Source: Myxococcota bacterium (GTDB lineage Bacteria; Myxococcota_A; Polyangia; HGW-17). Taken from it: DNA of 59,901 nt. Each line of letters opens with the position of its first letter. Positions within the stretch are counted from its first letter, which is position 1. The stretch is taken from contig JAHJMN010000143.1 in NCBI GenBank assembly GCA_018821305.1, positions 1 to 59,901 of the forward strand, in the 5' to 3' direction. The notes beneath the pieces are model-generated. The model was not told where the DNA came from. It was given only the letters and a program-made list of their open reading frames with translations, and did no database searches. A program made the translations under genes and the position numbers. Below are positions 1 to 11,200 of this stretch, piece after piece.

Positions 1-279
1 ACAAACACTAACCTTCAAAGTAAACGCCCTGCTGCTGTCCCTGTTTTCCTGACTTTCTGTTTTCCTGTAATTATTATACGATGTTGTATTTATTAATTAT
101 TTCTTTCCAAATTTCACTAACCGATCAGCATTGGGTCTAGTTCAGGGGTTCAGAATTTTTGTTTTGGTTAGTTTCCAGAAATGGATTTCTTGTAATTCGA
201 TGCATTTCTGATAGGATTTTCGGGGCTCCAGTAACAGAATATTCGCTGGAAACTTGCAATGTAAAGGAGATACAGAAAA
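1..279. other. Intergenic region before the ankyrin gene
   Basis: No gene is supported here. The first 75 bases carry several TCCTG/CCCTG runs resembling the CCTG-rich arm of repeat family C, so this may be a decayed fragment of that family. A clear ribosome-binding site (AAAGGAGA, about 266-273) for the ankyrin gene closes the region. Confidence 0.4.
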
Positions 280-1464
280 ATGGGCAATTTTTATTTTCCT
301 CTGATTTTCGAGGTTCTTCTCTTATTTGCCGGTACTGAGTCTGAAGCCAGGCTGCAAGCCCGATGTGGAAAAGTAAATCTTGCTCGTGCTGCATCATTGA
401 ATGATTTATCATGCATATCATGGTTGGGAAAAAAATTTCCATCTCAGGTTAATACCGCCAGTTCGTGTTGCGGCACCCCTCTTATGAGTGCTGCCCTGTT
501 TGGTCATTCAAAAAGCGTTCAGTTGCTGCTATCTATGGGAGCGGATGTTAAAATAAAAGACTCACAAAAACGCACGGCCCTGCACCACGCTGTTCAAGGT
601 AAGAACTATGAAGTAGTAAAGACACTACTGGAAAAAGGGGCCGACATAAATGCTCAGGACGAGAACGGAGCATCGCCTCTTCATAGTTCTGCTTATTATA
701 ATACCCTTGAAATTGCTAAACTTCTGGTAAAAAAGGGAGGTAATCTTCAACTCAAACATAGAATTTATGATGTCCCTCTATTACATGCAATGCAATTTGG
801 CCATGTGGAAGTAGCCCGACTTTTTCTTTCTCTTACTAAATTGAACATGCGTAAAAATCAGGGAGTTAAAGTAATGTTTTTGGCGGCCAATGCTTCAAAT
901 ATTTCACTTCTTCCCGCATTATTAAAGAGGGGTGGCAATATTAATATCACAGGTGATGATGGACAGACGCCCTTACATTCTTCCGTTCGATTTGCTGACG
1001 CTAAAACCGTAAAAACACTCCTGAAGTATGGAGCAAACCCAAATTTTATAGATAAAGATGGAGACACACCATTGCATGATGCCTGCTTTTACAGAAAAAC
1101 TCCCATTGTTTCTGTACTGATTGCCGGAGGGGCTAAAATAAATGCAGTAAATAAAAAGGGACAAACTCCACTTCACACCGCAGTTTATGCTGGCACAACT
1201 GTTTCAATTCATATGTATGGCAGCCGAAAACTGGGCATCAGACCTGGAATCAGATACAAAAAGATTCCTCCGGAAGTTGTGGAAATCCTCATTAAAAAAG
1301 GAGCAAAATTGAACCATATTGATCTTGAAGGAAACACTCCTTTGCATATAGCAATCAAGAAGAACGAATGTAAAATAGTTGAACTTCTCATCAAAAACGG
1401 AGCAAAAACCAACACAAAAAATCTAAAGAGCCTTCTCAAATCCTCTAAATGCAAAACAAAATAG
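280..1464 (+). CDS. Secreted ankyrin-repeat protein
   Basis: The protein has 394 residues. The first 23 or so form a plausible signal peptide (hydrophobic core FPLIFEVLLLF ending at SEA), followed by about nine ankyrin repeats with the usual TPLH...A...G...VV..LL..GA pattern from about residue 62 to 385. Repeat 4 is degenerate, and repeat 8 carries an insertion of about 25 residues (about 308-330). Ankyrin repeats are protein-binding scaffolds; a signal peptide points to the periplasm or cell surface, but no partner or enzymatic domain is visible. The start is supported by AAAGGAGA 6 bases upstream. It is monocistronic: the next gene is on the other strand. The family is confident, the function unknown. 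Confidence 0.85.
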   Translation: MGNFYFPLIFEVLLLFAGTESEARLQARCGKVNLARAASLNDLSCISWLGKKFPSQVNTASSCCGTPLMSAALFGHSKSVQLLLSMGADVKIKDSQKRTALHHAVQGKNYEVVKTLLEKGADINAQDENGASPLHSSAYYNTLEIAKLLVKKGGNLQLKHRIYDVPLLHAMQFGHVEVARLFLSLTKLNMRKNQGVKVMFLAANASNISLLPALLKRGGNINITGDDGQTPLHSSVRFADAKTVKTLLKYGANPNFIDKDGDTPLHDACFYRKTPIVSVLIAGGAKINAVNKKGQTPLHTAVYAGTTVSIHMYGSRKLGIRPGIRYKKIPPEVVEILIKKGAKLNHIDLEGNTPLHIAIKKNECKIVELLIKNGAKTNTKNLKSLLKSSKCKTK

Positions 1465-1579
1465 CCACTATACTGAATTACCCAACTTAGTTTTTTTTCG
1501 GTTTTTACTCAGGTATGGATTTATTAAAAGGCAAATAATATTGAACGGTATTTAAAATGTAAAGATGCTTCAGAATTAC

Positions 1580-1640
1580 TAGTGGCCTGTTAGAAATTTT
1601 AATAAAATTCTTCGCGAAGCGAATTACAGAACACGAACTA
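1580..1640 (+). repeat. Family A inverted-repeat element, copy A1
   Basis: The element is bounded by TA on both sides (1580-1581 and 1639-1640). The outer arms GTGGCCTGT and ACAGAACAC pair with mismatches. Inside are an AATTTT/AAAATT hairpin and the self-complementary block CTTCGCGAAG. The same architecture recurs near 30650, 35516, 35675 and 53472, and in decayed form near 40272. No open reading frame lies within. Confidence 0.75.
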
Positions 1641-1675
1641 AATAAACATCTAAGCATATAATTTAAAATGAGTTA

Positions 1676-2257
1676 TTACCATTGTTCCCAGAAGACAGAG
1701 AGTGATAATCTACCTTTTTTATCGGGTATGAGCATTGTTTCAAGTTCCATTCCTTCAGTAAAACAAAAATTAAAGGAGTCAGCCCCGATGGCAAGGCCGG
1801 TAATCCGGTTACCATGGGAATGCTCGATTTCGGATGCTATATGGTTTGATTCATCAGCGTAGGGAAAATTATGCGGTGACGGCGAAGATCGGTCACCATA
1901 TTCTTTTGAAAACATTCTTGCAGTTATTTTTTCAGTTGGTTTCCCACTGCCACATTTATAAAGTAACTGTTTATTTTTCAGGTAGGAAAGGACCCAATCT
2001 CCATTTTCAAGGTAGAGTATAAATCCGGAATTCCCGGATACAGAATCTATTACAAACTTGCCCTTTACCTTTTTGCTCAGCTTACTTATAAATGAGTAAT
2101 ATTCAGATTCAAAAATACTGGTTAGAACATTCTGCTGGTTTTTGGTGAACCCATTGGGATCTTTTACTGGTTTTTCTAAATGTTTCAAGATTTTATCACA
2201 GTGCTTTATTGGGATCTGTGCAGCCCGAAGATGGATGAAATAATACGCAAAAAGCAT
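1676..2257 (-). CDS. Hypothetical protein
   Basis: I do not recognise this protein. The frame is open further upstream to 2422, but that extension is translated from the tandem array, so I place the start at the internal ATG at 2255-2257 (193 residues). No strong ribosome-binding site precedes it, so this start is uncertain. The C-terminal part has ordinary protein composition, with segments such as GFILYLENGDWVLSYLKN and a compact end at SVFWEQW. It is probably a small soluble alpha/beta protein. No signal peptide or catalytic motif is visible. Its 5' end lies about 100 bp from the degenerate repeat array. Confidence 0.5.
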   Translation of the reverse strand: MLFAYYFIHLRAAQIPIKHCDKILKHLEKPVKDPNGFTKNQQNVLTSIFESEYYSFISKLSKKVKGKFVIDSVSGNSGFILYLENGDWVLSYLKNKQLLYKCGSGKPTEKITARMFSKEYGDRSSPSPHNFPYADESNHIASEIEHSHGNRITGLAIGADSFNFCFTEGMELETMLIPDKKGRLSLSVFWEQW

Positions 2258-2360
2258 ATTACTTGAAATGTATTTGTAGCAATAATAGTGTTTTGTCAAT
2301 AATAAAGTTGAACTCAAACACAAAAATACTGACTGGATTCGAAAAATGGCGGCAGAGCTG

Positions 2361-2960
2361 AAAGTTACGGGAGGGTCTACCACAGAAAAGGAATCTATAC
2401 TGAGAATTACAGTGGAGCCCACAGGAGAAAATGCGGCAAAGTAAAAAGTTTCTGTGGGGGCTACATGGGAAAATGAGACTGAAGCCGAAAAATTCCGGCA
2501 GAGCTATAGGTTACAGTAGAGACTACCGTAGTCACTTCGACTGACCTGGAAATTACAGTGGAGCCTTTGGAGTTAAAGGCGGCAAAGCCAAAAGTTACAG
2601 TGGAGGCTATGGGGGCAACAGTGACTGAACTCAAAATTACAGTAGAGCCCACAGGAGAAAATGCGGCAAAGTAAAAAGTTTCTGTGGGGGCTACATGGAA
2701 AAATGAGACTGAAGCCGCAAAATTCCGGCAGAGCTATAGGTTGCAGAAGGGACTACCGTAGCAACTTCGTCTTGCCTGGAAATTAGAGTGAAGCCTATGG
2801 AGTTAAAGGCGGCAAAGCCAAAAATTATAATGGAGGCTATGGGGGCAATAGTGACTGAACTCAAAATTACACTGGAGCCCACAGGAGAAAATGCGGCAAA
2901 ACAAAAAATTACAGTGGAGGCTAAGGGAAAAAAAGCGGCAGAGCTAAAAGTTTTATTTCT
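2361..2960. repeat. Degenerate 42-bp unit array in a 230-bp higher-order tandem repeat
   Basis: The basic unit is 42 bp, beginning AAAATTACAGTGGAG and ending near GCGGCAAAGCC. Five units plus a partial unit of about 20 bp form a 230-bp block: the marker ACAGGAGAAAATGCGGC recurs at 2421, 2651 and 2881. On the plus strand the unit reads as a 14-residue repeat (KITVEAMGANAAEL-like); on the minus strand it reads as another 14-residue repeat (STVIFGFAAFSPVG-like). Because 230 is not a multiple of 3, and TAA/TAG codons interrupt both readings, this looks like a decayed repeat-protein gene or a satellite rather than an intact gene. Confidence 0.75.
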
Positions 2961-3152
2961 GAAAAAAATGAAAAAATGTCCTTCAGAATATATATTAAAA
3001 AACAACTGGTTATAGAGAAAAGAACCTCTGGAAATGAAAAAATTTAAAAAAAAAATGAAACCGCATTGGTGTAACGGCGAAAACATTGTGTCCCGAATGG
3101 TTCCGGACATAATTTTATAACTGAGGATTCATCCTCTGAAAGGACGTGTACC

Positions 3153-3866
3153 ATGCGTACAAGAAAAAATTTAACAAACAGTGATTTTATAAGTATCGGT
3201 AGAAGATTCGGTTCATCCGAAATCCAATTGGAAGCACAAAATGCGGCGGCAAAATGGTCAAGAGATATTGAAACTTTATCTGAATATGGATTTACGCCTT
3301 CAAAACTTGAACAATTTAATTTACTCCGGAGCAACCATTCAACTCTCATTGAAAAACGGCCTGAGAGCATTATTGCAAAGATGGTTACAACCAGAGAAAA
3401 AAACAAAATAATTAATTCAGCATGGAAATGGCTGGAGAAAGTGCAATCAGTGCTTGGAGATTTTGCCGAAAACGATGCTGAATTTGCCATAAGACTTAGA
3501 AAGATTACACCATCCGATGACCCGGAACTTTTAGCTGCAATCCCTGTTTTTTCAGAAATTCTAAATGAGAAGAAATCTTATTTTGAGCCTGAAGTAAAAG
3601 TTGAAGTGAGACTTTCTGAAGTAGCAAATATTATGGAGAATCTTTCTACGGTTTATGGCAAACAAGCTACATTAAAAGAAAAAACCAGAATTGATACTGA
3701 AGAAATCGACTTGTATGATGGGATGCTCTATACCACAATGCGCAATCTATATTCAGCAGGCCGTGCTGCTATAAGAGCTGGAATTCTAAGTAATACAAGC
3801 GATTACAAATTTACAATGAGAAGTAATTCAAATCCGCAAAAGCCTGATCCTTCACTTGTTTTGTAA
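3153..3866 (+). CDS. Hypothetical protein, helical, 237 residues
   Basis: I do not recognise this family. The start is supported by GAAAGGACG just upstream. The protein is soluble, mainly alpha-helical by composition, with no signal peptide, membrane segment or catalytic motif. A C-terminal block (MRNLYSAGRAAIRAG followed by a basic, Asn/Ser-rich tail) could be a self-assembly or DNA-contact region, but this is only a guess. It begins about 190 bp downstream of the 42-bp repeat array, on the strand in which the array reads as KITVEA repeats. A short hairpin (GAGGATTCATCCTC, about 3123-3136) lies between them. Confidence 0.65.
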   Translation: MRTRKNLTNSDFISIGRRFGSSEIQLEAQNAAAKWSRDIETLSEYGFTPSKLEQFNLLRSNHSTLIEKRPESIIAKMVTTREKNKIINSAWKWLEKVQSVLGDFAENDAEFAIRLRKITPSDDPELLAAIPVFSEILNEKKSYFEPEVKVEVRLSEVANIMENLSTVYGKQATLKEKTRIDTEEIDLYDGMLYTTMRNLYSAGRAAIRAGILSNTSDYKFTMRSNSNPQKPDPSLVL

Positions 3867-4050
3867 ACTGTGGAATGAACCCGAATAATTGGCGTCATAA
3901 AAAACTTACTCCGGTCGGTTATTCTTATTCTTGAAAAAAGTCATTTTTTTAATAAAATAAAAACACTAACCCCAGTCGGTTATTCTGTTAAAAAAACTAT
4001 TTTTATTGAATTACTTTTAGTATATCTTTAATGAGACTTCAGGAGTTACT
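3867..4050. other. Intergenic region with a short direct repeat
   Basis: Two copies of a roughly 22-bp sequence ending CGGTTATTCT (about 3903-3925 and 3964-3986) are spaced about 60 bp apart in an AT-rich gap. No gene is seen. AGGAG at 4041 region serves the downstream lipoprotein gene. Confidence 0.35.
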
Positions 4051-5652
4051 ATGCGGTTTTTCTTTGCTGTTTTAATTATTCTTTCGTCCTCCTGTGAAAA
4101 TAGTAAAACCATAAAGCTTGTTAAATTGACAGGGGCAATACAAAAAGGCCCTTTCATAACAGGCTCGTCCGTACGTATGATAATCCTGGACGAGAATTTC
4201 AATCCGACAGGAGAAATCTTCTTTACAGAAACAATCTCAAACAGTGGAAATTTCGTTCTTGAACTGGCCCATTCGACTCCAGTTATGCTTGAAGGATATG
4301 GCTATTACTTCAATGAAAACACTGGAACCCTATCTCACAGCCCTCTGACATTGCGAGCCATATATAAGCCAGATGGCTCTCCAACCCAGCAGGTTTACAT
4401 TAATCTTATAACTCATTTAACTGTTGAAAGAATAAAAGAGTTGCTCAAGTCTGGTTCAGGGTTTGATCAAGCAAGACAAACAGCCGAATCTGAACTAATA
4501 AGTGCTTATAATATTTCAAATATTTATACTCATTCGAGTCCCGGCACATCGCTGAATCTGGAAGGTGGTGACTCTGATGAGAATGCATTTTTGCTCTTAC
4601 TCAGTGCCGTAACAATTGAAGCTGCCAGAGTCCGTACGAACGATCCTTCCTACAGTTCCGGTGATTTTCAGGAATTGCTTAATATTCTTTCTGATGATTT
4701 GAGAGATGGAACAATGGAAGATCTGAATGTTGCATACATCCAGTCTGGTTTCATGAATTTAAAGCCTTTACTTATAAAAAACCATGTAGCCGAAAGATTT
4801 CAGAAAACAAATTCAAATGCACAGGTTCCCGATTTTGAAAGAATAATTGATAGAGATGGCGATGGTGTTGTTGACAGCCTTGATAACTGCCCACTTGTGC
4901 CAAATCCACTTCAGGAAAACGCTGATGGTGATGGACGTGGAGATGCATGTGACGATTGCCCTGATACGGCTTGTCCCCATGATTGCATTACCGGAACTAA
5001 CGAAGATGGCACAACAAAAATTCTCTGCGTGCAATTCTGTTACAGTGACAATTTTCGTGAAGATGTCCCGCTCGCTGGTTTTTCAAATGCAGAGTGCAGT
5101 GGTTATTTATCTGGGGAGTTATGTTCCGTTGACTATCAATTCTATCTGGGGGACGCCGGTTATGAAGGTCCGGGAAGAACTGGCATTTGTGCGCAAGAGT
5201 GCGATTTTCTAAGTAATAACTGTCCGGAGAATGAGTCTTGTCTTTCCGCTCATTGGTTTTTTCCTTACCAAGAGCCTGCAACAATATGTGTCGCAGACGA
5301 ATTAAACTACGAACGCGATGAACAAAGAAACTGCATGCCGGATTTTTCTCTGTGCGGTGAGGGAAAACACTGCGGGTTGCTCCCAGTCAAGTATCGTCCG
5401 GAAGTTTCACTATCTGCATTCATTACTTCCTGTGTTCCCATTTGTGATCCATCTAATCCAGTAGAATGCAATGGAGGTACATGCCACACAGATTCACTTA
5501 CTTATGACACTGGGTTTGGCCTCTGTGATATGCAAACGGGAGATTTCCAGCAACCGTGCAATCCAGACGGAAGTTGCGTTCCTGGCAGAACATGTACCTA
5601 CATGGAAGAAGATACAATCATAGGACATGTAGAAGTTTATTTGTGTCTTTAG
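4051..5652 (+). CDS. Lipoprotein with thrombospondin type-3 repeats, paralog 1
   Basis: The protein has 533 residues with a lipoprotein signal ending at SSSC (Cys at about residue 15). Residues about 27-110 form a beta-rich domain ([23 protein letters not shown]) that is shared with the next gene. A helical region follows to about 265, then a Ca-binding thrombospondin type-3 segment ([32 protein letters not shown]), then a Cys-rich C-terminal half that probably holds many disulfides. It is most likely anchored in a membrane leaflet facing the periplasm or exterior. AGGAG with a short spacer fixes the start. The next gene follows after 62 bp and is a full-length paralog, implying tandem duplication. 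The specific ligand is unknown. Confidence 0.8.
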   Translation: MRFFFAVLIILSSSCENSKTIKLVKLTGAIQKGPFITGSSVRMIILDENFNPTGEIFFTETISNSGNFVLELAHSTPVMLEGYGYYFNENTGTLSHSPLTLRAIYKPDGSPTQQVYINLITHLTVERIKELLKSGSGFDQARQTAESELISAYNISNIYTHSSPGTSLNLEGGDSDENAFLLLLSAVTIEAARVRTNDPSYSSGDFQELLNILSDDLRDGTMEDLNVAYIQSGFMNLKPLLIKNHVAERFQKTNSNAQVPDFERIIDRDGDGVVDSLDNCPLVPNPLQENADGDGRGDACDDCPDTACPHDCITGTNEDGTTKILCVQFCYSDNFREDVPLAGFSNAECSGYLSGELCSVDYQFYLGDAGYEGPGRTGICAQECDFLSNNCPENESCLSAHWFFPYQEPATICVADELNYERDEQRNCMPDFSLCGEGKHCGLLPVKYRPEVSLSAFITSCVPICDPSNPVECNGGTCHTDSLTYDTGFGLCDMQTGDFQQPCNPDGSCVPGRTCTYMEEDTIIGHVEVYLCL

Positions 5653-5714
5653 TTCTAAAAATATAGGGCAATTGAAATTTACACTGATTATAGAAAAATA
5701 TTTTGGAGCACCTC

Positions 5715-7367
5715 ATGAAAATAAAATTCTTCTTTTTATCAATACTTTTAGCACTATTTTCGTGCGAAAATAGTGAAAGCTGTGAAAAGGATTCGGTAGT
5801 TGAAAACAGGTTTGACCTATCAGGATCTGTTCAGAAAGGACCATATCTTCTGGGTTCAACGATTAATGTTATAAAACTCAATGATAATCTTGAGCCAAGT
5901 GGTATGGTTTTTATGACCTCAACATATAATGATAACGGAGAGTTCTCTGTTTCAGTTGATTCTGCCGGCCCTGTTCTTATTGAAGGATATGGCTACTTTT
6001 TCAATGAAAACACAGGCTCTGTTTCAAAAAGCCTGCTCACTCTCAGAGCCCTGTATTTTCCTCAGACAGAAACAGTTCAGAATACAAGAGTAAATATTCT
6101 TACTCATCTGACTATTGAAAGAATTAAACATTTTATTAATGAAGGACTTGAGCCTGGTCAAGCTATCACATCAGCGGAGACTGAACTTGTTACTCAACTT
6201 GGAATAACAGTCCCTGAATTTTCTTTATCAAGTCGCAACTCATCAATGAACCTGCAAGGTGGTGATAATGACGACAACGCTTTCCTTCTCCTCGCAAGTG
6301 CAGTTTTGATTGAGGCTGGTAGATTACGTAACAATGGCACATATTCCGATGCAAGTTTTCAGGAATTTCTTAATGTTCTATCCAATGACTATCGCGATGG
6401 TGAACTTGAACAAACCAATAAGGACCTCATTTTTGAAGCTCTTATAATTATCAATCCTATTCTCATTAAAAATAATATGGCTATGCGTTTTCTGAAACTT
6501 GGTTTATCAGTTGAGGTTCCCGATTTTGAACGAATTATTGATCAGGATGATGATGGAATCCCCAATGATGAAGACAATTGTAAACGAGTACCAAATCCAT
6601 TACAGGAGAATTCCGATGGGGACGGACGTGGTGATGCATGTGATGATTGCCCTGATACCCCGTGCGAAAATGATTGTATTCCAGCCATACCGGATGGAAT
6701 GCCATCTGTAGATACCTGCGTAGAGCTTTGTGATAACAATAATATTGAAAGTCCGGACAGTCCTTTGGGGTTTGCATCAGCCAGTTGTTCAGGCTATTTG
6801 CATGGAGCTGTTTGCAGCCTGGGGGTTTCAACTATTCTTATTGAAACCGGCTATGGTAATTGGTATGATGAAATATATTTCTCATTATGTACCCTGAAAT
6901 GCGACCCTCTTAATGATACATGTCCAGAAGGAAACTACTGTTTTCCTTATAAATTCGACTGGAATTTCAACGATGAAGGTGGTTATGAATTATGTCTTCC
7001 CGAAGAATACTTCCCGGACACTCCGGAAGGACAGAACTGTGCTTTAAATTACTCAATGATGACATGTCGAGAAGGAACAATGTGTGGTTGGTATATAGAT
7101 TCGTACGTTGCTCCTGAAAATAACTCCCCTTGGCATGCACGCTGTCTTGATATATGCGATCCTGCTATTCCTGATTCATGTAATTCAGGAACCTGCCGCT
7201 CTGATCTTTTCCCGGAAGATCGAGGTTATGGTTTCGGTCTGTGTGAACCCCATCTGGGAGGGGAAAATGAACTTTGCTATGCTGACGGTTCCTGTGAAAA
7301 TGGGCTTGTTTGCACCCTTATTGAAACTGTAGATTGGGGAAATTATTCCGAATGTAAACCTGAGTAA
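5715..7367 (+). CDS. Lipoprotein with thrombospondin type-3 repeats, paralog 2
   Basis: The protein has 550 residues. I choose the ATG at 5715 because GGAG lies 6 bases upstream; an earlier TTG at 5703 is in frame but has no ribosome-binding site. It has a lipobox ALFSC, then the same N-terminal beta-domain as its upstream neighbour ([23 protein letters not shown]), a helical middle, a thrombospondin-3 segment ([31 protein letters not shown]) and a Cys-rich C-terminus. The aligned motifs are close, while the Cys-rich tails have diverged more, as expected if the tail meets variable partners. It probably forms an operon with the upstream paralog. Confidence 0.8.
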   Translation: MKIKFFFLSILLALFSCENSESCEKDSVVENRFDLSGSVQKGPYLLGSTINVIKLNDNLEPSGMVFMTSTYNDNGEFSVSVDSAGPVLIEGYGYFFNENTGSVSKSLLTLRALYFPQTETVQNTRVNILTHLTIERIKHFINEGLEPGQAITSAETELVTQLGITVPEFSLSSRNSSMNLQGGDNDDNAFLLLASAVLIEAGRLRNNGTYSDASFQEFLNVLSNDYRDGELEQTNKDLIFEALIIINPILIKNNMAMRFLKLGLSVEVPDFERIIDQDDDGIPNDEDNCKRVPNPLQENSDGDGRGDACDDCPDTPCENDCIPAIPDGMPSVDTCVELCDNNNIESPDSPLGFASASCSGYLHGAVCSLGVSTILIETGYGNWYDEIYFSLCTLKCDPLNDTCPEGNYCFPYKFDWNFNDEGGYELCLPEEYFPDTPEGQNCALNYSMMTCREGTMCGWYIDSYVAPENNSPWHARCLDICDPAIPDSCNSGTCRSDLFPEDRGYGFGLCEPHLGGENELCYADGSCENGLVCTLIETVDWGNYSECKPE

Positions 7368-7440
7368 TAGAATCAGCATAGTGAGCCTTGTTTTTAGATA
7401 GCTTAAGGACTATGGACATTTTTATAAGGGTTGGTTGAGG

Positions 7441-8058
7441 TTATTTCCAGAGCATGGCAATATCAAGGGAGCCACCCAGTACGAAACCGTTGTGGTTTTC
7501 AGGATCGTTTATGGACCATAGTGGGATGGTATAAACAGTTATCCCTACCTGAATATCAAACTTTCCGTGTGGTCGTAAAATGGTGATGCCTCCATAGCCA
7601 CCCAGAATGGGACCCATTGCAAAAAAAGATCGCGTGCGATTGGTTCCTGAAGAGTCTGAATCCACATCTGGGCCATAGTGCATGGATATTCCAGCCATTG
7701 GTCCAGCCTGTAGCTTTAAGTTATTTGTGCTCAGTACGCTTATTTTGAGGGTAACGGAGGGTTCAAATTGCAGCATCTTAAATGCTGCCCCAAACAGAAT
7801 AGGACGCATTGCAGGCAAATCAAACTCGAGAACTGTCTTCGATGAGAGTTCTTTACCAGCGTAGATGGAAATATCCATTGCTGGTCCTCCATTTACCCCG
7901 GGATCCGTTGCAACACACATGCGAATGTTATCATAACGTCCTCCTATGCGAGCTTTGGTTCCAATCCGCCACGGTGAAGCTTGAATCTGCATTGGTAAAA
8001 AAAACAGCATTGTAAAAAAAGTAAATTCAAAAATTTTATATCTGGTAAAAATGAACAT
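7441..8058 (-). CDS. Predicted outer-membrane beta-barrel protein
   Basis: The protein has 205 residues with an N-terminal signal peptide (core FEFTFFTMLFFLP, cleavage near IQA-SP). The mature part alternates polar and hydrophobic residues in Gly-rich strands (AGPMAGISMHYG, GPILGGYGGITI) and ends in a hydrophobic strand, LDIAMLWK. This pattern suits a small eight-stranded barrel, although the last residue is not the classical Phe. AAAGG precedes the ATG. It is transcribed toward the convergent lipoprotein pair and away from the MopE-like gene on the same strand. No substrate can be read from the sequence. Confidence 0.6.
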   Translation of the reverse strand: MFIFTRYKIFEFTFFTMLFFLPMQIQASPWRIGTKARIGGRYDNIRMCVATDPGVNGGPAMDISIYAGKELSSKTVLEFDLPAMRPILFGAAFKMLQFEPSVTLKISVLSTNNLKLQAGPMAGISMHYGPDVDSDSSGTNRTRSFFAMGPILGGYGGITILRPHGKFDIQVGITVYTIPLWSINDPENHNGFVLGGSLDIAMLWK

Positions 8059-8247
8059 GAAATAGCCTTTTGTTTTTCTGACGTTCAGATGCTACCACAA
8101 TAAAAATCACATTCAAACTAACCTTATGGAAATAAGTCAGGTTATTTGAATTGAATTGATATTATTGGTGTTTGGGTGTTGATTTGGAATGATCCCGGAT
8201 GAGAGTAGATAATGTAGTGTTATTGAAGTTTGGATTCAGTATGGAGA

Positions 8248-11200
8248 TCAGGGAGTTACGGTTATTTCACCGTTGTCAACGGGGGAGTAGTTGAGAGAAC
8301 CTCCGTGGCCGTTAGCACCGGATAAATCGCAATAAATCCAACTCAAACCGCCATCCATTGACATACGGTAAGTATAGTCATAAGTGCCCGCCGTTGAAAT
8401 ATTAAGGGGAGCCATATACTCATCATTGTTTCCTACGTTAGCATTGAATGTCGCATCTATCCAGGTCCAACTGTCTCCGGCATAAGAACCCTGAGCACCC
8501 CAACCGAGTTGAGCTTTAATGAAAGCATAGGCTCCTGCGGCATCAGTTCCGGAATCTGTACCTATTTTTTCATATACCTGACCATAGATATTTTCCGAAT
8601 TTACACCTTCCGAAGTCGTGGTTGTGGCAGGCCACTGAAGATTACACCAGCCGATGAGGCAGTGATCGTTTTCATCACCGGGCGTTCCAAAATCACCACC
8701 TGAAAGCTGGGAGAATCTGGTTTGACACCAGTGTGGACCGTCATCATTGAGCGTTGCAGGGTCCGCACCGAATACTGCTTCGGGGCTGAGGTTCAAAGAT
8801 TTCCCGGCAACGTGGTTCCAGGTATCATCCCAGAGAATCAGGTCAAATGATGCCATGTCTGAGTCACGATAGATTTCAATATAACCTCCAGTAGTGTTGA
8901 GTTCAGGCATTGAAAGGAATTCAACATTCGCTGTAAAACCACCGTTAAGACCGGTATCACCCGTCAGAGCAATTACCATGAAACCACCGGAAGGCAGGAG
9001 TGTTGTAGTGGAAATAACGTAGGATGCGTCCTCTGTGAAATTGTCCACAAGGAAACCGACACCTTCGAGATTTATCTGATTTGAAGATGAATTGTAGATT
9101 TCAAAATACTGACCTTCAGCGGGAGTATTTGAATTTACAGCCTGAATCATGACTTCCGTTACAGCAAGATCCGTCAGATCCGGAGAAAATGCCTCCTGGC
9201 AAACACCGGGCTCTGCTGGAAGTTCAAGGTAATTGGCGTCACAACTGCAGTATGCAGCCACTGTTCCGCCATCATCAGTACATGAAGCGTTTGATTGACA
9301 GGTCCCCGCATCAACAACGGAGTCACAATTATTGTCCTGACCGTCGCAAACTTCAGGTGCGCCAGGGTAAACAGTATTGTCCGAAGGACCGCAGTCGGTA
9401 TTATTTAAAACATAACCCACTGGCTGGCTACACGCAACTGCAGATACTGCAGGATCACCAAAAGTGTCGCCGTCGGAATCCTGATAATAGGTGCCGCAAC
9501 CGGTGTGGCAGGCAGCGCTTGTGTCGTCACAATCGGCTCCAAGGTTGCAGCCAGCGCCGTAGTTATCTCCATCGTCATCAAGGCAATTACCGCAATCATT
9601 CCAGTGGGCATTGGAAGAGTCATCACAGTCGCCTGAGTTGGTTACATAATTCGCAGGCTGAGTACATGCTTCTGTTGAAACAGAGGGATTCCCGAAGGTG
9701 TCACCGTCGAAATCCTGATAGTAGGTGGTTTTTACACCTTCATCTACGGTGCCGTTACAGTTGTTGTCTTTTCCGTCGCAAACTTCTGCGTTACCGGGAT
9801 ACCGAGTGTTATCAGTGTCATCGCAGTCGTCGGAATTGGAAACATAACCGCCGGGCTGGCTGCATGCCTGCGTTGTTGCTGAGGCGTTGCCGTGGCCGTC
9901 ATTATCGGAATCCTGATAGTAGGTGGTGGTTACTCCTTCATCCACGCTGCCGTTACAGTTATTATCTTTTCCGTCACAGACTTCTGCGTTGCCGGGATAC
10001 CGCGCATTATCAGTGTCGTCGCAATCATCGGAATTGGAAACATAACCGCCGGGCTGGCTGCATGCCTGTGTTGTTGCTGATGCATTGCCGTGGCCGTCAT
10101 TATCGGAATCCTGATAGTAGGTGGTGGTTACGCCTTCATCCACGCTGCCGTTACAGTTGTTGTCAAGGCCATCACAGATTTCGGGATTGCCCGGATACCG
10201 CAGGTTTGTTGAGTCATCACAGTCTGTTAAGTTGGAAACATAACCGACAGGTTGAACGCAAGCCACTTGTGTTACTGCCGGATTTCCATAAGTATCTCCA
10301 TCGGAATCCTGATAGTATGTATTGCAACTGGTATGGCAAGTAGAGCCCGTTGCAATGGAATCATCGCAGTCCGCACCAAGATTACAGTCGGTGCCATAAC
10401 CGTCAAGATCGTTATCAACGCAATTACCGCAATCGTTCCAGTGAGCAGCGGAAGCGTCGTTACAGTCGCCGGAGTTTACTACATAACCTGCCGGCTGGCT
10501 GCAGGCCTGCGTTGTAACAGAAGGATTTCCGAAGGTGTCGCCGTCGGAATCCTGATAGTAGGTGGTGGTTACGCCTTCATCCACGCTACCGTTACAGTTG
10601 TTGTCTTTTCCGTCGCAGACTTCAGCATTGCCCGGATACCGAGTGTTATCCGTGTCGTCGCAGTCAGTTAAATCAATAACGTAGCCCGCAGGCTGGCTGC
10701 ATGCATCCCTCATCGAACCGGCATTTCCGAAAGTGTCTCCATCGGAATCTTGATAGTAGGTGTTGCAACCGGTATGGCAGGCGGCGCCAGTTTCAACGGT
10801 GTCATCACAATCTGGTCCAAGGTTACAGCCACTTCCGTAGTTATCGTTATCGAAATCCAAGCATGTGGAACAATCACTCCAGTGGCTGGCACTGTAATCG
10901 TTACAATCACCATTATTGGCAACATACCCAGTAGGCACAGTACATCGAGTTACGGACAGCATGGGATTTCCATATGTATCGCCGTCAGAGTCACGATAAA
11001 ATGGGCTACAAGTGTTATGACAACCGGTTCCTGTGGCAAGGGTGTCATCACAGTCCGGCCCGAGATCGCAGCCGGGCCCATGATTGTCACCGTCAGCATC
11101 AGTACAATTTCCGCAGTCGCTCCAGTGATTTGCATTGAGATCGTTACAGTCTGAGGAGTTTGTTACATAGCCAGCAGGTTGACTGCAGGCAGTGACTGAT

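Noticed and set aside
2361-2960. Possible CRISPR array
   Set aside because: The repeats are contiguous degenerate 42-bp units in 230-bp blocks, without unique spacers of constant size and without cas genes nearby.
2788-3015. 75-residue open frame with KITVEA repeats as a gene
   Set aside because: It lies within the degenerate array, has no ribosome-binding site, and the same reading is interrupted by stops in the other blocks.
2461-3110. Minus-strand open frames in the array as genes
   Set aside because: They are antisense readings of the same 42-bp units, without start signals; they are not supported as separate genes.
9189-10343. 384-residue plus-strand open frame rich in Arg and His
   Set aside because: It is the antisense of the Asp-rich repeat gene; the composition is an artefact of the repeats.
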